The notes below the pieces were generated by a model. It made no database searches, was not told the DNA's origin, and saw only the letters and a program-made list of their open reading frames with translations. Made by a program: the position numbers and the translations under genes. From positions 372,001 to 436,000 of the forward strand of contig NZ_CP072377.1 in assembly GCF_018128225.1 (NCBI RefSeq): a stretch of 64,000 nt of DNA, read 5' to 3'. Source of the stretch: Leptotrichia sp. oral taxon 218. GTDB taxonomy: Bacteria; Fusobacteriota; Fusobacteriia; Fusobacteriales; Leptotrichiaceae. Of this stretch, positions 9,237 to 18,500 are shown piece by piece. Every line of letters begins with the position of its first letter. The stretch's first letter is position 1.

Positions 9237-9290
9237 AAGCTGCACTAAAAATTTTGAAAAAAAAACAAAGTTAGAAGGTGCAGTTTTTTT
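9237..9290 (+). terminator. Terminator after the interrupted small gene
   Basis: CTGCAC (around 9240-9245) pairs with GTGCAG (9279-9283 region) across an A-rich loop and is followed by a run of seven T. Confidence 0.55.
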
Positions 9291-9413
9291 CTAAAATAAT
9301 ATATTAAAAATTAATATTTTTTAAAAAACATAAAACATAAAACATAAAAAATAAAAAAATAAAAGAATAGAGTAAAATCAAATCAAATAAAATAAAAGGA
9401 GAAATAAAGAAAA

Positions 9414-10070
9414 ATGAGAAAAAAAGTAATTTTTATTATATCCACATTTTTTTTAAGTGTGTTAAATTCATATTCGACAGGAGTTATAGGAGAATCTCGT
9501 GAAATTGAAGGAAAAACTTATGTAGTGCCGTATTCAAGAGAAAGTGATGGATTTCCAAAACTGGATAAAAATGGGAGACAATATAGAACAAAATTTTTGA
9601 ATGAAAGAGATAATAGTAATGAAATAATAGTTTATTCAGATTTGGATGACGCTCCAGCAAAACATTGCAGAAAAAAAAGGGGACATTCGATTTTGAGAGA
9701 AGACAGCATAACTGGGGAAATGGTGAGATTATGTAGACTTGATACGCCAGGTGCTAGAGTGGAAGGTTCAAAGATGGAAGTGGATGAAATTCAGTATTAT
9801 GTGGCAAATACCGAAAATAAATATGTTTGGAAAAAATTGATAGAAGATAAAAAGTTAGATCCATCAGATAAGGTTTACAGTGATTTACCTTATACAGCTT
9901 ATGCAAAGTATACAAGACCAGAAAAAGAAGCGGAAATAAAGAGAAGATATTTGGAGCCAAAAAATGTTGTTCAAAAGGAATTGAGAGATTTATTTTATGA
10001 AAAATTTCAGGAGCAATATGGGAAAAAATATGGAATAAAACTTGAAGAAGCAAATATTGAAAAAAGATAA
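9414..10070 (+). CDS. Small exported protein of unknown function
   Basis: The 218-residue product begins MRKKVIFIISTFFLSVLNSYSTG, a clear signal peptide, so it should enter the periplasm or outer membrane. It has no lipobox. The mature part is charged, with several Tyr and two central Cys (KHCRKKRG and RLCRLD, about 30 residues apart) that could form a disulfide. The C-terminal third is Lys/Glu-rich and probably helical (EAEIKRRYLEPKNVVQKELRD). AAGGAGAAATAAAGAAAA precedes the ATG. It sits just before the giant adhesin but has its own hairpin terminator, so a functional link is only suggested by proximity. I do not recognise the family. Confidence 0.75.
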   Translation: MRKKVIFIISTFFLSVLNSYSTGVIGESREIEGKTYVVPYSRESDGFPKLDKNGRQYRTKFLNERDNSNEIIVYSDLDDAPAKHCRKKRGHSILREDSITGEMVRLCRLDTPGARVEGSKMEVDEIQYYVANTENKYVWKKLIEDKKLDPSDKVYSDLPYTAYAKYTRPEKEAEIKRRYLEPKNVVQKELRDLFYEKFQEQYGKKYGIKLEEANIEKR

Positions 10071-10087
10071 ATAAAAATAAATTTTGT

Positions 10088-10139
10088 GAAATATGCCAGA
10101 ACACTTGCAACTATAATTGTGAGATGAATGGCATATTTT
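10088..10139 (+). terminator. Two-level palindrome acting as terminator; resembles an IS605-type left end
   Basis: AAATATGCC pairs with GGCATATTT and encloses a second stem (CTTGCAA with TTGTGAG). A T-run follows. The core GAACAC...GTGAGATGAAT is shared with the left end of the mini-element at 56998, so this may be a captured transposon end. The rest of the 10071-10399 gap holds only the adhesin promoter and its untranslated leader. Confidence 0.55.
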
Positions 10140-10210
10140 TTATTTTAAATTTATGATCTTTTTTTTATAAAAAAAATAATTAAAAAACAGGTGTTACACA
10201 AAAAAAATCC

Positions 10211-10239
10211 TTGTTAAAATAAAAAAAATAAAGTATAAT
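10211..10239 (+). promoter_or_regulatory. Promoter of the trimeric autotransporter
   Basis: TTGTTA and TATAAT are separated by 17 bases, about 160 bases upstream of the start codon, leaving a long AT-rich untranslated leader. Confidence 0.6.
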
Positions 10240-10399
10240 ATATTCTTAGAAAAGTGATAGAATTAAGAAAGAAAATTCTACAAAATTTATAAAATTTTGA
10301 CATGTGAAATAAAAAAGATAATTAAAAAAATAAAAAATTGCAAACAGAATATATTTGTGTAACTTTCAATAAAATAAAAGGAATTAATATGGAGGTCAA

Positions 10400-12460
10400 A
10401 TGAAAACAAAAATAAAAAAGAAAAATAAGAAAAAAATTTCAAAAGTATTACTTGGTAAAGTGGCAAGAGTAGCATCACTGGCTACGACTGTAGTTGCCGG
10501 TGAGATGGTTGCGTCTAGTAAAGCAGAAGCGAGTATAACGATAGGTTCAACAAGTGGATCATCTGTTACACCGACAGGTGCTTCGTTAATAGGATCTGGA
10601 AATTTAGAGGGAATAGCAATAGGTAAATCTTCAAAAGTCAGTGGCGCTTATGGAATAGCTTTAGGTAAAGATTCAACATCTGTTCAAGAGGGAGCTATAG
10701 CTATAGGAAAAGATTCAAATGCTTTGAATAAATCAGCAGTAGCTTTAGGTTATAACTCAAAAGCTTCAGGAGGACAGTCAGTAGCAATTGGAGGAAATAT
10801 TCAAAATGATAGAGGTGCTCAAGCAACAGGAGATCAGTCTATCAGTATAGGTGGAGATACTGTTGCAAGTGGATCATCATCGATAGCAATTGGAGGAGAT
10901 GATTTAGATGCAGCTAATAGAACAGTAGGGACTCTTTATAGTTCATTAACAGGAGCTCCGTTAGTTGGTACAGGTACAGATCGTTGGATTCAAACAAAGG
11001 CAAGTGGAGAAGCCTCAATAGCAGTGGGAGTACAAGCGACATCAGCAGGAGATTTGGCTACAGCATTTGGTACTAAAACAAAAGCCTCAGGTAAGTTTTC
11101 TACAGCATTAGGAGTAGGAGCGACTTCAGATGGACAAGGTTCGATTGCTATAGGTGGGGCAGCAAGTTCAGTAGGAGCAACGGCTATTGCAATAGGGACA
11201 AAGGTAACAACAATTGGAGAATCTGCTTCAGCAATAGGATATGGATCACAAGCAAATAACAAAGGTTCTATAGCAATTGGATTGAATTCAAAATCTGGTA
11301 ATACAGGATCAACGGAAGAAAATACAATAGCAATGGGAACAAATTCTCAATCATTAACAACGAATTCAGTGGCAATAGGTACTGGAAGTATTGGTGGTTC
11401 AACAGGAATTGGATCAAGTGCAGTAGCAATCGGTAATGGAGCGAGTGCAAAAGGTTCTGATGGAATTGCGTTAGGTAGTGGTTCTAATGCAAATAATATG
11501 CAAAATATAGCAATTGGGTATAAAACAGAAACAGGAAAAACTCAAGTGGCAGGTTCTTCAAATAATACTGATATTCGAAACGTTTCAATAGGATCTGAAG
11601 CAGGAAAAGGAATGGGAGGAAAAGATAACCTTTTCTTAGGAACTAGTTCAGGTCAAACTAGTAATGGAGATTATAACGTTGCATTTGGTTCAGGTTCAGG
11701 AAAAAGTGTAACAGGAAGCTATAATACAGCAATGGGAGCTAATGCAGGAATTGGAGTAAAAAATAATAACAATGTATCAATAGGAGCAGATTCAGGACAG
11801 AATACTGATGGATTAGGTAATACTGCTATAGGGTGGCAATCAGGTCAAGCAGTAAAAGGTGGTCAAAATATTTCAATGGGTTATCAATCTGCTAAAGGCT
11901 TAAAAGGAAGTTCTAACACTGTAATAGGAAACCAGGCAGGTATTGGTGGAGTAGAAGGTGACAACAATATTATACTGGGGACAAATGCAACTAGATTATA
12001 CACTACAGGTGGAAGCTTGAAAGTACAGAATGTTGTAAGTCTTGGTACAAACTCTAAAGCATATACTGATAACTCTATGTCTATTGGTTCATATTCTGAA
12101 GCGACAGGGAAAGCAGCAATAGCAATTGGTCAAGGTTCAAAAGCAAGTAAAGATAATTCAATGGCTATTGGAAATGGAACATTAGCAAATACTGCAAACG
12201 GAGATGTAGCTTTAGGTTCAGGTTCTGCAACAAAAGCAGTTACAGCAGTTTCAAATGCAACAATAACACCGCCAAGTTCAAAATCTATTACTTATGGAAC
12301 ATTTGCAGGAAATAATCCACAATCAGCAGTTTCAGTTGGAACAGCTGGAAATGAAAGACAAATTCAAAATGTTGCAGCAGGACAAATTTCAGCAACAAGT
12401 ACAGATGCAATCAATGGTTCACAATTATTTGCAGTAGCAAATGAACTTGGGAAAACTTAG
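10400..12460 (+). CDS. Trimeric autotransporter adhesin, N-terminal fragment (signal peptide, YadA-like head)
   Basis: This 686-residue frame is the front part of a type Vc (YadA-like) surface adhesin. It starts with a long Lys-rich n-region and hydrophobic stretch ending about ASSKAEA, an extended signal peptide. Residues about 60-640 are a left-handed beta-roll head made of repeats of the type AIAIGKDSNA, AVALGYNSKASG, SIAIGG. A neck follows (STDAINGSQLF). The frame then stops at TAG 12458-12460. The next 17 codons and the downstream frame continue the same protein in the same phase. GGAGGTC lies four bases before the start. As it stands the fragment could be exported but would lack stalk and membrane anchor. 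Confidence 0.85.
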   Translation: MKTKIKKKNKKKISKVLLGKVARVASLATTVVAGEMVASSKAEASITIGSTSGSSVTPTGASLIGSGNLEGIAIGKSSKVSGAYGIALGKDSTSVQEGAIAIGKDSNALNKSAVALGYNSKASGGQSVAIGGNIQNDRGAQATGDQSISIGGDTVASGSSSIAIGGDDLDAANRTVGTLYSSLTGAPLVGTGTDRWIQTKASGEASIAVGVQATSAGDLATAFGTKTKASGKFSTALGVGATSDGQGSIAIGGAASSVGATAIAIGTKVTTIGESASAIGYGSQANNKGSIAIGLNSKSGNTGSTEENTIAMGTNSQSLTTNSVAIGTGSIGGSTGIGSSAVAIGNGASAKGSDGIALGSGSNANNMQNIAIGYKTETGKTQVAGSSNNTDIRNVSIGSEAGKGMGGKDNLFLGTSSGQTSNGDYNVAFGSGSGKSVTGSYNTAMGANAGIGVKNNNNVSIGADSGQNTDGLGNTAIGWQSGQAVKGGQNISMGYQSAKGLKGSSNTVIGNQAGIGGVEGDNNIILGTNATRLYTTGGSLKVQNVVSLGTNSKAYTDNSMSIGSYSEATGKAAIAIGQGSKASKDNSMAIGNGTLANTANGDVALGSGSATKAVTAVSNATITPPSSKSITYGTFAGNNPQSAVSVGTAGNERQIQNVAAGQISATSTDAINGSQLFAVANELGKT

Positions 12461-12511
12461 AAGGCAAATGCTGGTGGAAATTTAAGCGGTTCCGCAACAT
12501 CTACACAGGTT

Positions 12512-15500
12512 ATGCCTGGAGATGAAGTTCAATTTGTTGCAGGGAAAAATTTGGAAGTGGAGCAAAATTTGGCGACAGGTTCGCAAAAATATACATATTC
12601 ATTGAAAAAAGATGTGGATTTAGGACCAAATGGAAGTCTTAAAGCAGGGCCTGTAACAATTAATAATAACGGTATTGATGCTGGAAATAAAAAAATATCA
12701 AATGTTTCTCCTGGAACTAATAATACAGATGCGGCAAATTATGGACAAGTGAAAGCGGCGAAAACAACTGTAACTTCAGCAGATAAATCAGTAGTAGTGA
12801 GTTCAAGTGTTGATGGAACAGATGGACATACAAACTATGATTTGAAAGTTGATGTAACAAAACTGGATGCGGCAAATAAAAGTTTAAGTAACATTAATAA
12901 TGCTGGAAAAGGTGTAATAAGCGATATTGCAAGAAATTCAGTGGACATAATAGCGGGAACAAACATAAAAGATGTAACGAAAGCGAACACAACAAATCCA
13001 GATGGTACAACAAAAACTACATATACAATAAATGCAAACGGAGCAAGAGTAGTAGCAGGAGATGGAGTGACAGTGGCGACAGGTACGCCAGGTTCAAACA
13101 ATATTACAGATTACACAGTGTCAGTAAAAAATACGACATTGACAGCAGCGCCAGGGTCAACGACAGTAACAGCAGGAGATAATAACAGTTATGCAAAAGC
13201 AGGAGATGTGGCAACGGCGATAACAAATGTAGGGAAAGCATCGAAAACGACAGTAACTTCAAATGACAGTTCAGTAACTGTAGTTTCAAAGGTAGACTCA
13301 GGAGATGGACATGTAAATTATGATTTGTCGGTAGATACAAGCAAAGTAGCTGCGAATACAAACTTGACTTACAAGGCAAACAGCGGAACAGGTTTAACAA
13401 CGACATTAGCAAACGGACTGGATTTCAAAAATGGAGATAATACAGTAGCGACAGTTGGACCGAATGGAGAAGTGAAATACAGCTTGAATCCGACAGTTGC
13501 AGGAATTAACAGTATTACAACAAATGGTGGAAATACAGTAATTAACGACAATGGAATTACAACGCCAAAAGTTACAATAAACAATGCGCCAACAGTGGGA
13601 ACAGATGCGACAAATAAAGATTATGTAGACAGCACGAAAACGAAAGTGACATCGAATGACAGTTCGGTTGTAATAAATAAAACGACAAGCGGAAATCAAG
13701 ACGTGTATGATTTGTCGGTAGATGTTACAAAACTGGATGCGGCAAACAAAAGTTTAAGCAACATCAATAATGATGGAAATAAAGTAATAAGTAATATTGC
13801 AAGAAAATCAATAGATGTAGTAGCAGGAACGAATATAAAAGATATAGTTAAAAATGATGTTCAAAATTCAGATGGAACAACAACGACTACATATACAATA
13901 AATGCGAATGGAGCAAAAGTATTAGCAGGAGATGGAGTGACAGTAGCGACAGGGACACCAGGTTCAAACAATATTACAGATTACACAGTATCAGTAAAGA
14001 ATACGACATTGACAGCGGCACCAGGTTCAACAACGGTAACAGCAGGAGACAATAATAGTTATGCAAAAGCAGGAGATGTGGCAACGGCAATAACAAAAGT
14101 GGGTGCTGCGTCAAAAACGGAACTTCAAAATGGAACAAATACGAATGTAACAAGTCATCAAGGGACTGCTGGTCAAACTATTTATCAAGTAAATGCAGAT
14201 AAATCAGAAGTTGCAGTAACAGGAACAGGATTAAGTTTGGATTCAAAAACTACTACAGATTCAAATGGAACAAAAACAACAAAATATACATTGGGACTTG
14301 ATACTACACAATTGACAACAACAGGTGGAAAAGTAGATGCACCGACAGATCCAGGAAAAGTGGTGACAGCAGGAGATATAGCGACAGCAATAAATAGTGC
14401 AGGATGGAATGTAGTAGCAGGAAATACAGGAACAGGAACAACATCTGGAAATGTGGCGAATAAATTGATAACGCCAGGAGAAACAGTAAAATTACAGGCT
14501 GGGGATAACTTGAATGTAGATCAGTCAGGCGGGATATTTACATATAGCTTGAAAAAAGATATTTCACTTGATAGCGTAACAACAGGAGATACAAAAGTTG
14601 CCAATGGCGGAATAACAATCACAAATCCATCAGGAAATCCAGTAACATTAGGACCATCAGGATTGAATAATGGCGGAAATACAATAACAGGTGTTGGCAA
14701 TGCGGTAAATGATGATGATGCAGTGAATTTGGGACAATTAAAAGCAGTAAAAAATAATCCTTTAAAATTTGGAGGAGATAGTGGAACAGTTGTAACTAGA
14801 AAATTGGGAGATCAGCTGGATATTAAAGGTGGAGCAACAGGAGCAACAACATCAGGGAATATAGCTGTTATAGCAGATGGAAATAATACTTTAAATATTC
14901 AATTAGCAAAAAATTTAACTGGATTGGACAGCATCTCAACAAATGGTGGAAATACAGTAATTAACGACAATGGAATTACAACGCCAAAAGTTACAATAAA
15001 CAATGCACCAACAGCGGGAACAGATGCGACAAATAAAGATTATGTAGACAGCACGAAAACGAAAGTGACATCGAATGACAGTTCGGTTGTAGTAAATAAA
15101 ACGACAAGCGGAAATCAAGACATCTATGATTTGTCGGTAGATGTTACAAAACTGGATGCAGCAAATAAAAGTTTAAGCAACATCAATAATGCAGGAAATA
15201 AAGTAATAAGCGATATTGCGAGAAAATCAATAGATGTAGTAGCAGGAACGAATATAAAGGATATAGTTAAAAATGATGTTCAAAATTCAGATGGAACAAC
15301 AACGACAACATATACAATAAATGCGAATGGAGCAAAAGTATTAGCAGGAGATGGAGTGACAGTAGCGACAGGGACACCAGGTTCAAACAATATTACAGAT
15401 TACACAGTGTCAGTAAAAAATACGACATTGACAGCAGCGCCAGGCTCAACGACAGTAACAGCAGGGGATAATAACAGTTATGCGAAAGCAGGAGATGTAG

Positions 15501-18500
15501 CAACGGCGATAACAAATGTAGGGAAAGCATCGAAAACGACAGTAACTTCAAATGACAGTTCAGTAACTGTAGTTTCAAAGGTAGACTCAGGAGATGGACA
15601 TGTAAATTATGATTTGTCGGTAGATACAAGCAAAGTAGCCGCAAATACGAACTTGACTTACAAGGCAAACAGTGGAACAGGTTTAACAACGACATTGGCA
15701 AACGGACTGGATTTCAAAGATGGAGATAATACGAAAGCAACAGTTGGACCGAATGGAGAAGTGAAATACAGCTTAAATCCGACAGTTGCAGGAATTAACA
15801 GTATTACGACAAATGGTGGAAATACAGTAATTAATGACAATGGAGTTACAACGCCGTCATTGACATTGACAAATTCAACACCGCTAACTTCTTCATCAGG
15901 CGGAAAAGTCACTGTTCCAGCTGGAACAGGAAATCAAGCAGTAACAGGACAGACAGTTGCAAATGCGATAAATAAACTTGGGGATAATACAATAAATTTA
16001 AAGGCTTCAGATGGAAATATAACGACAAAACAGTCATTGAATAAAGATGGTGGACTAGAATTTAACATAACAGGAAGCAATGGGATAACAACAACGGCAA
16101 GTGGAGATACGATAAATATTACAATTGCGCAGTCTGGACTGAATACATCGACAACAGGCGGGAAAACGACAGTAACACCAGTAACAGGTGGAAATACTTA
16201 TGCAACAGCAGGGGATGTAGCAACAGCAATTCAAAATGCTGTAAATAATTCGGGATGGAATGCAGTAGCAGGAAGTACAGGAACAGGGACAACATCTGGA
16301 AGTGTGTCAAATAAATTGATAACGCCGGGAGAAACAGTAAAATTACAGGCTGGGGATAATTTAAATGTAGATCAGTCAGGTGGAACATTTACATATAGCT
16401 TGAAAAATGATATTTCGCTTGACAGTGTGACAACAGGAGATACGAAAGTTGCTAATGGCGGAATTACAATTGGAGCTGGATCGAATCAAGTATCATTGAC
16501 AAATAATGGCTTAAATAATGGCGGTAATAAAATTACAAATGTAGCTGCAGGGACAAATAAAAATGATGCAGTTAATGTTGGTCAGTTGAATGCGGCAAAA
16601 ACAGAGCTTGAAAATGGGACAAATACGACAGTGTCTAGCAGAACTGGGTCGAATGGACAAACAATTTACAAAGTTAATACTGATTTTACATCAATAGCAG
16701 ATGCAATTGGCGGGAATACGAAATTTGATCCGACAACAGGAAAAATAGATACGAGTGCAGCAAATATTGGAGGAACAGGACAGACAAATATAAGTGATGC
16801 GGTTAAAGCGGCGATAACAACAGTTTCTTCGAATGATGCTTCAGTAACAGTAAATAAAGTACAAAAATCAGATGGACACTATAATTATGATTTATCAGTA
16901 GACACAAATAAGATAGCTGCAAATACAAACCTAACTTACAAGGCAAATAGCGGAACAGGTTTGACAACGACATTGGCAAATGGACTGGATTTCAAAGATG
17001 GAGATAATACGGTAGCAACAGTTGGACCGAATGGAGAAGTAAAATACAGCTTGAACCCGACAGTTGCAGGAATTAACAGTATTACGACAAATGGTGGAAA
17101 TACAGTAATTAACGACAATGGAGTTACAACACCGTCATTGACATTGACAAATTCAACACCGCTAACTTCTTCGACAGGTGGAAAAGTTACTGTACCAGCT
17201 GGAACAGGAAATCAGGCAGTAACAGGACAGACAGTTGCAAATGCGATAAATAAACTTGGGGATAATACAATAAATTTAAAGGCTTCAGATGGAAATATAA
17301 CGACAAAACAGTCATTGAATAAAGATGGGGGACTAGAATTTAACATAACAGGAAGCAATGGAATAACAACAACGGCAAGTGGAGATACGATAAATGTTAC
17401 AATTGCGCAGTCTGGACTGAATACATCGACAACAGGCGGGAAAACGACAGTAACACCAGTAACAAGCGGAAATACTTATGCAACAGCAGGGGATGTAGCA
17501 ACAGCAATTCAAAATGCTGTAAATAATTCGGGATGGAATGCAGTAGCAGGAAGTACAGGAACAGGTACAACATCTGGAAGTGTGTCAAATAAATTGATAA
17601 CGCCAGGAGAAACAGTAAAATTACAGGCTGGAGATAATTTAAATGTAGACCAGTCAGGTGAAACATTTACATATAGCTTGAAAAATGATATTAATGTTAA
17701 TAGTATAACTGCTGGAAATAATAAGTTTGATACATCAGGATTGACAATTAGTGATGCGGCAGGAAATAAAGCGATAACTACACCATCAGGAACTACTTAT
17801 ACAAATGCGGCAGGAAATACAACTGTTATAAATCCTACAGGAGTAGTGATCAATAAATCGGCAGCAGATCCTAGCAAGTCTGTTTCACTTACAGATAACG
17901 GACTTGATAACGGTGGAAATAAAATTACAAATGTTGCGTCAGGAGTAAATCCAACGGATGCAGTAAATGTTAGTCAATTGGATAAAGCTATAAATAAATC
18001 AACTTATAATGGACCTGTAGTTTATACAAATGCTGCTAGAGAAAAAATTGTTAAAGCAAATAATGGAAATTACTATAAAGCATTGGATGTCGATTCAGAT
18101 GGAAATCCACTACCAGGTAAATTGCCAGTTAGTTCAAGTGATATTCAACATAGTTTATTAAATGCTGATGGAAGTACTACAAATCCGAGTACATTAGATA
18201 ATGTAGGAAAAGGAAAGATTTCTTCATCTTCAAAACAGGCCATAAATGGAAGCCAGTTGAATAATTTGGGAACTCAATTGGGATTGACAGTTGATCCGTC
18301 TGGAACTGGGTTTTCAAATCCAACATTTGCTGGACTAAAAAATGTAAATGGTTCGACTGGAGCAGCGCCGACAACATTTAAAGATGCTGTTGATCAAACG
18401 ATAGATAAAGTAAATGAAGGAATAATTTATGGTGCTGATAATAATACGGCTGGAACTAGACAGCAATTGGGAAGCAGATTGACTGTTGAGAGCGGAGATT

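Noticed and set aside
12458-12460. General recoding of TAG as an amino acid
   Set aside because: rplM, uppS, citrate synthase and the HypB-like GTPase genes all end normally at TAG with proteins of expected length.
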